A stretch of 57,380 nucleotides of DNA from the NCBI GenBank assembly GCA_002067895.1, contig MVRE01000021.1, positions 1 through 57,380 on the forward strand, written 5' to 3'. This document shows positions 43,667 through 51,876 of this stretch, one piece after another; position 1 is the first letter of the stretch; each line of letters begins with the position of its first letter. Origin of the DNA: Methanoregula sp. PtaU1.Bin051 (GTDB taxonomy: Archaea > Halobacteriota > Methanomicrobia > Methanomicrobiales > Methanospirillaceae). The notes under the pieces are model-generated. The model ran no database searches, was not told the DNA's origin, and saw nothing but the letters and a program-made list of their open reading frames with translations. Position numbers and translations under genes: made by a program.

Positions 43667-43886
43667 AGGTGAAGTCGCTGCAGCTGGTGCGAACCCGCAG
43701 TTCCTCGAGATTGAGAAACGGCTCGACAAAATCGAGAAGAGACTCGAATTCGTGGATGCGGAAGTTGCCCAGCGCGTGGGCAGAAAGATTGGAAGGGATA
43801 TTGGTATCCTCTACGGCCTCGTCGCAGGACTGACCGTATTCGTGATGCTGCTCTTCCTGTTAGAGAAACTGTTGGTAATGGTGTAA
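43149..43886 (+). CDS. MtrA-MtrG fusion protein
   Basis: 245 residues. Residues 1-172 repeat the corrinoid domain of MtrA without a single base change, including cobalt-ligand His85. After a short [13 protein letters not shown] linker the protein becomes Mtr[41 protein letters not shown] and a membrane helix ([20 protein letters not shown]). No separate mtrG gene exists between mtrF and mtrH, so this is the only MtrG. If made as a fusion it would put a second corrinoid domain on each Mtr protomer. The ribosome site GAGGTGAAAAG precedes the ATG. The junction is at exactly the end of the repeat. Confidence 0.9.
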   Translation: MADKKSPASGWPLIKGDFISGDPNSPVAVVTMGSHLDEKGICDAGAALCGSCKTENLGLEKVIANVIANPNIRFILFCGTEVKGHLSGQTFGALHKNGVKDGRVVGAEGAIPFIENLKDDAIKRFQEQVEVVNIMESEDLGTIKAKINELKAKDPGAFGEPMVVEVKEAAGGAGEVAAAGANPQFLEIEKRLDKIEKRLEFVDAEVAQRVGRKIGRDIGILYGLVAGLTVFVMLLFLLEKLLVMV

Positions 43887-43903
43887 TGGAGGTGTAAATC
43901 AAC

Positions 43904-44941
43904 ATGTTCAGATTTGAAAAAGAGCAGAGTGTCTGGGATTTCAACGGCACCAAGATCGGGGGGCAGCCGGGGGAATACCCGACGGTATTGGCAGCCTCGA
44001 TCTTCTATAACAAGCACGAGATCGTAAAGGACGACCACAAGGGTGTCATCGACAAGGCAAAGGCCGAGGCACTCTGGAACCGCTGTCAGGAACTTTCCGA
44101 TGCAACCGGAATTCCGCACTTCATCCAGATCCTCGCGGAATTCCCCGAGGCATTCGAAAGCTACATCAGCTGGTTTGACAGTGTCGATAAGAAGACTGCA
44201 TTCCTGATGGATTCTTCAGTACCTGCAGCGCTAGCACATGCCTGCAAGTATGTGACCGAAGTCGGTCTTGCAAAGCGTGCAATCTACAACTCGATCAACG
44301 GTTCGATCCTTCCGGAGAACATCGAGGCCCTGAAGAACAGCGATGTCGATGCAGCAATCGTCCTCGCATTCAACCCCGCCGACCCCTCCGTTGCCGGCAG
44401 GGAGAAAGTGCTTGCCGAAGGCGGCGTCGCAGGACAGACGAAGGGGATGCTCCAGATCGCGGAAGAGTGCGGGATTACCCGCCCGATTCTCGACACTGCA
44501 GCTACCCCGCTCGGTCTCGGATCCGGCGGTGCATACCGTGAGATCCTTGCATGCAAGGCAATCCATGGTTACCCCACCGGTGGTGCATACCACAACATGA
44601 CCGTTGCCTGGACTTGGCTCAAGCGCTGGAAGGGGACCAGTAAGACCCCGTCGGTGCTGGCAGCGGGCTACAAAGGCAAGGACCTCCTCCTTGAGCAGAT
44701 GTCCCACCACTACCTTGGCGGTATCGAAGGCATCAAGCAGGCAGCATGGTCCGCACCCGATATCGGATGCAACATGATCGCGAGCACGCTCGGTGCCGAC
44801 CTGATTATGTACGGTCCAATCGAGAACGTCGAAGCAATGATCACGGCACAAGCATATACAGATATCACCATTCTTGAGGCAACCCGCCAGCTCGGGATCG
44901 AATGCAAGGCAGAGAGCCACCCCATCTTCAAACTTATCTGA
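43904..44941 (+). CDS. mtrH: Methyl-H4MPT:CoM methyltransferase subunit H
   Basis: 345 residues, soluble. TIM-barrel methyltransferase that moves the methyl group from methyl-H4MPT to the corrinoid of MtrA. Family stretches: GQPGEYPTVLAASIFYNKHE at the start, GTPILDTAATPLGLGSGGAY-like DTAATPLGLGSGGAYREILA, and TVAWTWLKRWKGT. GGAGGTG ribosome site before the ATG. Last gene of the operon. Confidence 0.97.
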   Translation: MFRFEKEQSVWDFNGTKIGGQPGEYPTVLAASIFYNKHEIVKDDHKGVIDKAKAEALWNRCQELSDATGIPHFIQILAEFPEAFESYISWFDSVDKKTAFLMDSSVPAALAHACKYVTEVGLAKRAIYNSINGSILPENIEALKNSDVDAAIVLAFNPADPSVAGREKVLAEGGVAGQTKGMLQIAEECGITRPILDTAATPLGLGSGGAYREILACKAIHGYPTGGAYHNMTVAWTWLKRWKGTSKTPSVLAAGYKGKDLLLEQMSHHYLGGIEGIKQAAWSAPDIGCNMIASTLGADLIMYGPIENVEAMITAQAYTDITILEATRQLGIECKAESHPIFKLI

Positions 44942-44972
44942 TGCTCTGTCAACAGAGCACCAGGCTTTTTTT
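44942..44972 (+). terminator. Terminator of the mtr operon
   Basis: Right after the mtrH stop: TGCTCTG, loop TCAA, CAGAGCA (7 perfect pairs), then a short gap and a seven-T run. A strong hairpin plus T-tract. Confidence 0.8.
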
Positions 44973-45025
44973 ACAATGGGAAAAAAAGAGATAATAGTCT
45001 CATCTGTTTTGTTTGTTTATAACGA

Positions 45026-45661
45026 TCAAATGGTTTTTTTACCTTGTGGAAAATTTACCATCCTCATACAGTTGTCAGCTTCTTGAGATCTCCCGAGATT
45101 TCTTAAGGTTACGGCCTTGTGATACATCACAAACGAGTTGACCGGATTGAGCGCGAGAGCCTTATCAAAGTAAGACAGGGCTTCCTCGTTCTTCCCCAGT
45201 TCGCGAAGCGCAATCCCTTTCGCTGTCATTGCCCGGAGGTTCTGCGGGCTTTCGGAAAGGGCGCGGTCGAAACACTTGATTGCCTCCTCGTACTTCCCTA
45301 TCTCGTTCAGTGCATAGCCTTTATTGTTCAGGGCGAAGAGATAATCCGGATCGATTGCCAGTGCCTGATCAAAACACCGGATTGCATCCTCATAACGGTG
45401 ACTTTTGCGGAGCGTATAGCCTTTTTCGAAGATTATCGAAATATTTGAGGGATCGATTGCCAGCGCCCTGTCATAAGCGGCTATCGCTTCCTCATGCCTG
45501 CCTAAATAATAAAGTGCCCGTCCGGTATTTTCCAAAGCGGTTGTATTCGTCTTGTCAATGAGGAGGACCTGACTGTATAATGCAACTGCATCTTCATACC
45601 GGCCGACTTTAACCTTCCGGCGTGCCTGCTCAAGAAGCTCCGGTACATCCATAGAGATCAT
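45026..45661 (-). CDS. TPR repeat protein
   Basis: About 211 residues from ATG 45661; the same frame extends to 45829 but the upstream part is not TPR-like. A GGGGGA ribosome site fits ATG 45661 (ATG 45652 or 45670 are alternatives). Roughly six tetratricopeptide repeats, each about 34 residues: AVALYSQVLLIDKTNTTALE, AIAAYDRALAIDPSN, AIRCFDQALAIDPDY, AIKCFDRALSESPQN, ALSYFDKALALNPVN and a partial one. Protein-protein scaffold; partner unknown. Confidence 0.85.
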   Translation of the reverse strand: MISMDVPELLEQARRKVKVGRYEDAVALYSQVLLIDKTNTTALENTGRALYYLGRHEEAIAAYDRALAIDPSNISIIFEKGYTLRKSHRYEDAIRCFDQALAIDPDYLFALNNKGYALNEIGKYEEAIKCFDRALSESPQNLRAMTAKGIALRELGKNEEALSYFDKALALNPVNSFVMYHKAVTLRNLGRSQEADNCMRMVNFPQGKKTI

Positions 45662-45825
45662 AGCGTACATCCCCCTTCCGGAAGATAATACTATACGATC
45701 ATCGATGCTCTCGCAATAGGAATTTTTTACCGCACGGAGCCTCTCCCAAAGACCAACGCAAGCAGAAAGATCGATATCAGCAGAACAAAGCTGTCTCCGA
45801 TCGGTGAAAAAGGTTAAATCTGATA

Positions 45826-46305
45826 TCAAGCTTCGAGGGGACTGAAACCTTCCTTCTGGATCTTTCCGAATGTTCTGGTAATCTTGGGATCAAGGGCGCA
45901 GACCGGACACCGGTAATCATCAGGAAGATCCTCGAATCGCGTTCCGGCTTTTATCCCACGGTGGGGTTCACCCCGTGCTTCATCATAGACATAGCCGCAG
46001 AACGAACAGATATACCGTGTCGGGCGCCATTCATCAAAACCCCATTTGCCGACTCTTCCCTTGCCCTGAAAACCACAAAGCGGGCAGACATAGGTATCCG
46101 GAAGATCCTCAAACTCCGTGCCTGCAGGGATCCCGTTATGAGGTTCGCCGCGAAGTGGTGAATAGATATACCCGCATACACGGCATTTGTACCGTACGAC
46201 AGATACCGAAGCAGTCTTTTTCTTCGCCCTCCCTCCAGCCACCTTTCCCTTCATCGCATCAGCTTTTTTCTTAGGAGTTTTTGCTATCACTGCAACCTTT
46301 GCCAA
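45826..46305 (-). CDS. Double rubredoxin with basic N-terminal tail
   Basis: 159 residues. A Lys/Ala-rich tail (about 1-35, [12 protein letters not shown]) precedes two rubredoxin domains. The first has [17 protein letters not shown] and [12 protein letters not shown], the second [17 protein letters not shown] and [11 protein letters not shown], so each has the two CxxC pairs for one iron. It could carry electrons for oxygen or peroxide detoxification in this anaerobe. The basic tail is not usual for rubredoxins and might bind nucleic acid or a partner. The IS remnant lies just upstream. Confidence 0.9.
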   Translation of the reverse strand: MAKVAVIAKTPKKKADAMKGKVAGGRAKKKTASVSVVRYKCRVCGYIYSPLRGEPHNGIPAGTEFEDLPDTYVCPLCGFQGKGRVGKWGFDEWRPTRYICSFCGYVYDEARGEPHRGIKAGTRFEDLPDDYRCPVCALDPKITRTFGKIQKEGFSPLEA

Positions 46306-46798
46306 AGTACACCTCCAGAATCATCATTTCCCCGGCTGTGAGCCGCAGGAAGATCCTGTACACGGATGATGGCGAGGCTTCCATAATATGCGTTGTGATA
46401 GGGACAATGTGGACCCCCCGGTCTTTCGTTTTTTTATAAAAGGAGAAACTAACGACTTTGTAGAATTCCTCAATGACAATCAGAACAGAAATCCCCTTCC
46501 TTAATCTTGAGAGGTTATAGAGGATCACCTTGATTTTGATTTCCTTGACCTGGAGTCGGTATTTTCTTGCTTTCAGGGATTCCCCGAACTTTCTTTTCAA
46601 GACGGAGAACACGGTTTCGACCTTATTCCGTTGATGGTATAGCTCCGGATCGAACAACACCCTCATTCTTCGGCGGTAATAACCGGAGAGTCGTTTTCGT
46701 TTTCGATCCCGGATCGGGATGAGCGAACAAGAGTTCAGCGTATCCCGGATCACACCGGAGGATAATTCAACAAACCTGATATACCGGTTCGCTGACAT
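46271..46798 (-). pseudogene. Transposase with internal deletion
   Basis: The frame starts with MSANRYIRFVELSSGV, the N-terminus also seen at 57162, then jumps directly to [19 protein letters not shown], matching the C-terminal half at 1-615. The junction lies at TGATCCGG, which occurs at both sites in the longer copies, so an 8-base microhomology deletion removed the middle, including the first catalytic acids. The last 60 residues beyond the IS end are host-derived and overlap the rubredoxin gene. Cannot be an active transposase. Confidence 0.8.
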
Positions 46799-46905
46799 TA
46801 ATTCGTCTCCTTACGTCGTATAAGCATACCAATGTAAGGAGGCACTGTACCTTAGATCTTTTGGTCACTGTTTTACGTCTGTTAGCTTAGCATTTCTACA
46901 GAGCC
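46454..46905 (-). mobile_element. Internally deleted IS derivative
   Basis: About 452 bases with both ends: TTTCTACAGAGCC at 46893-46905 (left end, read minus) and GACTTTGTAGAAT at 46454-46466 (right end). It is a shortened version of the IS seen at both window edges, a non-autonomous, MITE-like element lying just upstream of the rubredoxin gene. Confidence 0.8.
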
Positions 46906-46982
46906 AAAGAAACGGCATTAAGAAATGAAAATGAGGGTGTAATTTAATACCGGCGTCTCTCGTCTATAGTAAAGCCTCTCAC

Positions 46983-48575
46983 TTAAATACGCGTGGGTAT
47001 GCCACTTGGGAAGCCCCCGGTCTCCGGATCGATGATAAAATCGATGGAACCTCCCGGGACCCGGGTACTTCGGGACGTTATCAATGTACCGTTCCGGTAA
47101 ATCCCGATCGCGAGTATCTCACCCGAATAGTCCCGTTTCTGGAATGATACTTGGACAAGACGCACATCATCTGGTATTTTATAGAATCGATCCCCTGAAC
47201 CGCCGATATGCTGGAGATTTCCAGGATTCCCAAAATAGCCGACAAAGCTTGTATTACTGGATACTCGAAGCCAGAGGCCATCAGGAGGAATCGTAACAGG
47301 TTCCGATGTGATAGGGATCGATTCGGCAGGTAATGCAGTAATAACCGGGATTTCTGGAGGGAGGGTCTGGCTTGGTCTATAACTGGCTGAATAGAATATA
47401 CCCCCTGCAAGAAGGATGACGATGATGATAATGGCAGCAATGATGATGCTGGGGTGTCTGGCCACGTGTGCAGCGGGGGAGGCTAACTTTTCTGGGCAAG
47501 ACACTGGTTCCTCCGTGGTTTCTTCCGTTTGGCTTTCCGGATAAAGAATGACCGGTTCTGCCGGCTGTTCCTGGGCCGGGACTGATTCTTCCACCACGGA
47601 TGAGAGGGAGATAATCTCTTCAGGTGGAACCACTGCACTGCCCTCACTTTCCATCTCATTTTCAGTCTCTCGCAGCTGGAAGACGTTCGTGATCCGTGCC
47701 AGCAGCCCCGCCGTTTGCACCGGAGCAGGTAAAATCAGGTCCTCAGCCGCCGGAGCGCCCCTTGAGTGTCCTGAATCTAATGTACTTTCCTGCACGGCGA
47801 TTGCTGCTGCTGTGAAGAGATCGATAGGAGGCGTTTGAACCATCTCACCCCCCTCTGATATCTCCGGTTCTAGTGCTGGAGGGATGGCAGGCTCTTCAGT
47901 TCTCATCTCATCTTCTTCCGGTATCCCAGATTCTTCCATAGCTTTTTCGGATGTCGCATAGGCTGAGGTTCTAGAATCTTCCGGAGATGTTACAGGTATA
48001 GTTTCTGGTACCGGTTCTACAACAGGTGAAAGCGGGGCAACCTCTTCTGTCATGGCCTCATCCGGTTCTTCAGGGAGGATGTCGAGACTCACAGGAGCAG
48101 GCTCAATCCCTATGACTGATTTATATGGCACCGGAAGCTCAACCCCACGCGTCGAGGCCTGCGGGCCTCGTTCCTGATTTCCTGCCCCATCTTCCCGAGG
48201 CGGTACTGGCTGTTCGGAAGAGTGGCGTACTGCAACAATCTGCTCCATCAGTTTCCGGATCCACTCGTCCCGTTCCCTTTTTCGTTGCTCGGCAGCCTGC
48301 TGCGTAAAGAACAGGTTCATGGAGGGCAGTGGCTCGGAATCGTCCTCACCGGAAAACGAGAGAGTTATTACCGGCTCCCCGGTTGTGACCTTTCCGGCCG
48401 CCACTGAAAGGATTGTCCGAAGTGGGATCTTCCGCAACTCGAACCGTAAAGAGCTGTTGTCAACAAGGATGAGGTGCCCTGTCGTGAGCATCATATCGTA
48501 CAGGACAAAGTCTACACTGATTCGGTGTGCTGTTGCGATAAACGCCTCGCCCTTGTCAAGGTACGGCTCAGCCAT
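46983..48575 (-). CDS. PH-like domain membrane protein (paralogue B)
   Basis: 530 residues from ATG 48575, preceded by GGGAGGCGG; the upstream extension of the frame overlaps the divergent adenosine-specific kinase gene and is rejected. N-terminal PH-like domain (about 1-115: MAEPYLDKGEAFIATAHRIS, RFELRKIPLRTILSVAAGK), then a long acidic Pro/Glu/Ser-rich linker, a transmembrane segment (SIIIAAIIIIVILLAGGIFY), and a C-terminal beta domain (PPDGLWLRVSSNTSFVGYF, SGDRFYKIP). Same architecture as the gene at 2688-3650, with a much longer linker. Function unknown. Confidence 0.75.
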   Translation of the reverse strand: MAEPYLDKGEAFIATAHRISVDFVLYDMMLTTGHLILVDNSSLRFELRKIPLRTILSVAAGKVTTGEPVITLSFSGEDDSEPLPSMNLFFTQQAAEQRKRERDEWIRKLMEQIVAVRHSSEQPVPPREDGAGNQERGPQASTRGVELPVPYKSVIGIEPAPVSLDILPEEPDEAMTEEVAPLSPVVEPVPETIPVTSPEDSRTSAYATSEKAMEESGIPEEDEMRTEEPAIPPALEPEISEGGEMVQTPPIDLFTAAAIAVQESTLDSGHSRGAPAAEDLILPAPVQTAGLLARITNVFQLRETENEMESEGSAVVPPEEIISLSSVVEESVPAQEQPAEPVILYPESQTEETTEEPVSCPEKLASPAAHVARHPSIIIAAIIIIVILLAGGIFYSASYRPSQTLPPEIPVITALPAESIPITSEPVTIPPDGLWLRVSSNTSFVGYFGNPGNLQHIGGSGDRFYKIPDDVRLVQVSFQKRDYSGEILAIGIYRNGTLITSRSTRVPGGSIDFIIDPETGGFPSGIPTRI

Positions 48576-48699
48576 GATCCCGCCTCCCTTCATTTCTGGG
48601 CTCTCTTGGATGATATGCTTTATAGCTGCTCTTGGCAGTCTGCCAGATGCGTCCGCTTTATCATCCCGCGAGCGCATCTCTCTGCTGTGACGTAACGGT

Positions 48700-49197
48700 A
48701 TGGCAGGAACAATGGGATTCGTAACGGTCCGGGTGGAGAAGCCGGACGATGTCAATATGGTGCTTGGGCAGGCGCATTTCATCAAGACGGTCGAGGACCT
48801 GTACGAGGCGGTCGCAGGATCGGTGCCGGGCGCGAAGTTCGGCCTCGCATTCTGCGAGTCATCAGGGGACTGCCTCGTCCGTGTCGAGGGAAATGACACC
48901 GGGCTCAAGACACTCGCGCAGCAAAACGCGCTTGCAATCGGCGCAGGCCACTCGTTCATCCTCTTCTTAAAAGACTGCTTCCCCATCAATGTCCTCAACG
49001 CGATCAAGGGTGTTCCCGAGGTCTGCACGATCTTCTGCGCCACGGCCAATGCTGTCGAGGTCGTTATCGCGGAGTCGGCGCAGGGCCGGGGGATCCTCGG
49101 GGTAATCGACGGGGCAAAGCCAAAGGGTGTCGAAGGGCCTGACGGCGTTGCCTGGCGGACGGGGCTGCTCCGGAAATTCGGGTACAAGCGGGGATAG
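48700..49197 (+). CDS. Adenosine-specific kinase family protein
   Basis: 165 residues of the archaeal adenosine-specific kinase family (PF04008-type). Stretches: FIKTVEDLYEAVAGSVPGAKFG, LAFCESSGDCLVRVEGND, GHSFILFLKDCFPINVLNAI and VIAESAQGRGILGVIDG. The name comes from a structure with bound adenosine; the in vivo reaction is not settled. Divergent from the PH-like protein; short spacer with no clear promoter read. Confidence 0.85.
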   Translation: MAGTMGFVTVRVEKPDDVNMVLGQAHFIKTVEDLYEAVAGSVPGAKFGLAFCESSGDCLVRVEGNDTGLKTLAQQNALAIGAGHSFILFLKDCFPINVLNAIKGVPEVCTIFCATANAVEVVIAESAQGRGILGVIDGAKPKGVEGPDGVAWRTGLLRKFGYKRG

Positions 49198-49230
49198 GAG
49201 CCGGCCCGGGTGATCCGGGGCTGCGGCAGG

Positions 49231-49270
49231 TTAATATACAACAGTCCACCATATTGACTGACTAGTCAAT
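49231..49270 (+). promoter_or_regulatory. Promoter and TetR-type operator of the reductase/ABC operon
   Basis: TATA-like TTAATATAC at 49231-49239, then the perfect inverted repeat ATTGACT-GACT-AGTCAAT at 49253-49270. The predicted start (about 49262) is in the middle of it. TTGACTnnnnAGTCAA repeats are typical TetR-family operators, and a TetR gene is the second gene of this operon, so self-repression is likely. The leader before the ATG at 49286 is about 24 bases. Confidence 0.75.
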
Positions 49271-49285
49271 TTACAGGTCCACAGT

Positions 49286-50527
49286 ATGCTGTACCGTAAC
49301 GTCCCCAGAACCGGTGACAAGCTCTCGATCCTCGGTTTCGGCTGCATGCGGCTTCCCCTGACAAGGACCGGCGGTGTCGACGAGGAACGGGCCATCCGGC
49401 AGATCCGGCACGCGATCGACTGCGGCGTGAATTACTTCGATACGGCCCCCATCTACCATTTCGGGAAGAGCGAGCAGGTGCTGGGCAAGGCACTCGCCGG
49501 CGGGTACCGCAAGAAGGTCCGGATAGCAACCAAGCTTCCGCACTGGTCCGTGTTTGAACGTGCGGACATGGACCGGATCCTTGCCGGCCAGCTCCGGACA
49601 CTTAAGACGGATCACATCGATTATTACCTGCTCCACGGCCTTGGCAGGGAGAGTTTCGAAAAACTCAGGCGCCTCGGTGTCTTCGAATTTCTCGATGCCG
49701 CAAAGAAGGACGGGAGGATTATAAACGCAGGCTTCTCATTCCATGGCGATCCTGCCGCGTTCAGGGAGATCGTCGACGCCTACGGCTGGGAGTTCTGCCA
49801 GATCCAGTACAATTACCTTGACGAGAAGAACCAGGCGGGAACGGAAGGGCTGCAGTACGCAGCCGGACGCGGGCTTGCGGTTATGGTTATGGAACCGCTG
49901 CGGGGCGGCAACCTCGCCGGCAGGGTGCCGGATGAGGTGAAGGCGATCTGGGAAGAGGCGCCCGTTCACCGCTCGCCGGCGGAGTGGGGCCTGCGCTGGG
50001 TCTGGAACCACCCGGAGGCAACTGTCGTCCTCTCGGGCATGAATGACGAGGCCCATATCGATGAGAACATACGGGCCGCAGATACGGGGCAGGCAAATTC
50101 GCTTACGCAGGACGAGCTCGCCCGGATCGAACGCGCCCGCGATACGTATAAGCGGCTGATGAAGGTCGGCTGCACGGGCTGCGGGTACTGCATGCCGTGC
50201 CCGGCTGGCGTAAATATTCCCGGCTGTTTCGCGGAATACAACGCACACGTCCTCTTTCCCCATGACAGGACGGCAAAGTTCCAGTATATCGGGCGGTACG
50301 GCGGGCTCCTGAGCGGAAAGTCGTACGCCGGGCTCTGCCGGGCGTGCGGGAAATGTGCGGAAGCGTGTCCCCAGCACCTGCCGATCCCTGCGCTCATGAA
50401 AGAGGTCTCGCGGGAGATGGAGGGAATGATGACGGTTGTCGTTCCTGTACTGAAGGGGCTGCTCTGGTGCCAGAATACGGCCGGGCGCGTTCGCCGGGCC
50501 ATCACCAGGGAGAAGGCCCATGCGTAA
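49286..50527 (+). CDS. Aldo-keto reductase with C-terminal ferredoxin domain
   Basis: 413 residues. An aldo-keto reductase barrel with GFGCMRLPLT, the catalytic residues Asp52, Tyr57 and Lys83 (FDTAPIYHFG, ATKLPHW) and His in YYLLHGLGRE. The C-terminus adds two cluster motifs, CTGCGYCMPCPAGVNIPG and CRACGKCAEACPQHLPIP, for [4Fe-4S] clusters. Such proteins link NAD(P)H or ferredoxin to reduction of an unknown carbonyl substrate. First gene of a four-gene operon; its stop overlaps the TetR start by 8 bases. Confidence 0.9.
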   Translation: MLYRNVPRTGDKLSILGFGCMRLPLTRTGGVDEERAIRQIRHAIDCGVNYFDTAPIYHFGKSEQVLGKALAGGYRKKVRIATKLPHWSVFERADMDRILAGQLRTLKTDHIDYYLLHGLGRESFEKLRRLGVFEFLDAAKKDGRIINAGFSFHGDPAAFREIVDAYGWEFCQIQYNYLDEKNQAGTEGLQYAAGRGLAVMVMEPLRGGNLAGRVPDEVKAIWEEAPVHRSPAEWGLRWVWNHPEATVVLSGMNDEAHIDENIRAADTGQANSLTQDELARIERARDTYKRLMKVGCTGCGYCMPCPAGVNIPGCFAEYNAHVLFPHDRTAKFQYIGRYGGLLSGKSYAGLCRACGKCAEACPQHLPIPALMKEVSREMEGMMTVVVPVLKGLLWCQNTAGRVRRAITREKAHA

Positions 50528-51095
50528 GCCGGCAAAGGATAAGCAGGAAGCAATCCTGAAAACTGCGCTTACCCTGTTCACCGAACGGGGTTTTTTTGGC
50601 ACGCCGACTTCGTTAATTTCGAAGGAGGCCGGGGTCGCTACCGGCACGCTCTTCTTCTACTTCAGGACAAAGGAAGAACTGATCGACACCCTGTACCGCC
50701 GGATCAAGGGTGAGGCGGCAGCCGCGATGTGCCGGGGGCTGGATAAGGAGAAGGGCGTGAAGGAAAAGCTGCATCGCATCGGCATCAATGCGGTTGCGTG
50801 GGCGACACAAAACCCTGAAAAAATGAAGTTCATGGAGCAGTTCGCCCACTCGCAGTTCGTTTCGACAACGGCGCAGGAGGAAGGGATGTCGCGTTTTCTC
50901 TTTCTTAAAGACCTCATACGGGAAGGCATCTCAAAAGGCACCGTAAAGGATCTCGACCCGGATCTCGCAGTCTCCCTGATGGCATCGTCGATATCAGGGG
51001 TCGTTGCCCGGGCCTCAACTGCAATTACCCCTGCGGAGCGGGAGGAGATCATCGGGCAGGGGCTTGATTTCGTATGGGACGGCCTGAAGGCATGA
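50520..51095 (+). CDS. TetR family transcriptional regulator
   Basis: 191 residues. The N-terminal helix-turn-helix is clear: AILKTALTLFTERGFFGTPT, ISKEAGVATGTLFFYFRTKEEL. The C-terminal ligand-binding part is variable, as usual. Probably represses its own operon through the operator at 49253-49270; inducing ligand unknown, perhaps a substrate of the neighbouring reductase or transporter. Confidence 0.9.
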   Translation: MRKPAKDKQEAILKTALTLFTERGFFGTPTSLISKEAGVATGTLFFYFRTKEELIDTLYRRIKGEAAAAMCRGLDKEKGVKEKLHRIGINAVAWATQNPEKMKFMEQFAHSQFVSTTAQEEGMSRFLFLKDLIREGISKGTVKDLDPDLAVSLMASSISGVVARASTAITPAEREEIIGQGLDFVWDGLKA

Positions 51096-51150
51096 CGTGG
51101 AACGGTTATGGACACGCGAATACCGGTAACGGACAGGATGGTGTGACAGG

Positions 51151-51876
51151 ATGACGGAAGTAATAGCAGCATCGGAACTCTCAAAGACGTATGGCGAGGT
51201 GAAAGCGGTCGATGCGGTAACGCTCTCGGTCCGGAAGGGGGCGTTGTTCGGGCTGCTCGGGCCCAACGGGTCCGGCAAGACGACAATGATCAAGCTCCTA
51301 ACCGGCCAGATCCGGCCGACCGGCGGCTCGGCGGTCGTGCTCGGGCTGGACATCGTAAAAGATCCCATCGGCATCCGGGAGCGGGTGGGGATCATCCCCG
51401 AGCAGGAGACGCCCCCCAGCTTCCTTACCGCGACAGAGTATCTCGACTTCGTCGGCGCGGTGCGGAAGATCCCCGATGCCAGCGAACGGGCGGAAGAGTG
51501 GTTTGATCTCCTCGAATTCAAGGACAAGAGAAACGTGCTCTGCAAGGACCTCTCCCGGGGCACACGGCAGAAACTGATGTTTGCGCAGGCCTTCATCCAC
51601 GGGCCGGTGCTTGCATTGATCGACGAACCGCTCATCAACTTCGACCCGATCATGCAGGATCTCGTCAAGGAATACCTCGCCGACTATGTGAAGAAGGGCA
51701 GGACCATCTTCATTTCCACCCATATTCTCGAGGTGGCGGAAGAGATCTGCTCGGATTTTGCGATCCTGCACAGGGGAAGACTGCTGCATTCCGGGCCGGT
51801 TGCTGACCTCGCTCTGAGGAACGAACACCTTCCGGGGTTCTTCCTCTCGCTTGTGCGCGAGGGCCGCCATGCCTGA
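51151..51876 (+). CDS. ABC transporter ATP-binding protein
   Basis: 241 residues. Walker A GPNGSGKTT, a signature DLSRGTRQKLMF (in place of LSGGQ), Walker B LALIDEPLINFDP and the switch His in FISTHILE. The type is that of export systems or drug-resistance transporters (CcmA-like). Third gene of the TetR-controlled operon; partner permease follows with an 8-base overlap. Confidence 0.95.
   Translation: MTEVIAASELSKTYGEVKAVDAVTLSVRKGALFGLLGPNGSGKTTMIKLLTGQIRPTGGSAVVLGLDIVKDPIGIRERVGIIPEQETPPSFLTATEYLDFVGAVRKIPDASERAEEWFDLLEFKDKRNVLCKDLSRGTRQKLMFAQAFIHGPVLALIDEPLINFDPIMQDLVKEYLADYVKKGRTIFISTHILEVAEEICSDFAILHRGRLLHSGPVADLALRNEHLPGFFLSLVREGRHA

Noticed and set aside
48576-49241. N-terminal extension of the PH-like protein frame
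   Set aside because: It overlaps the adenosine-specific kinase gene on the other strand, and a proper GGGAGGCGG ribosome site marks the ATG at 48575.
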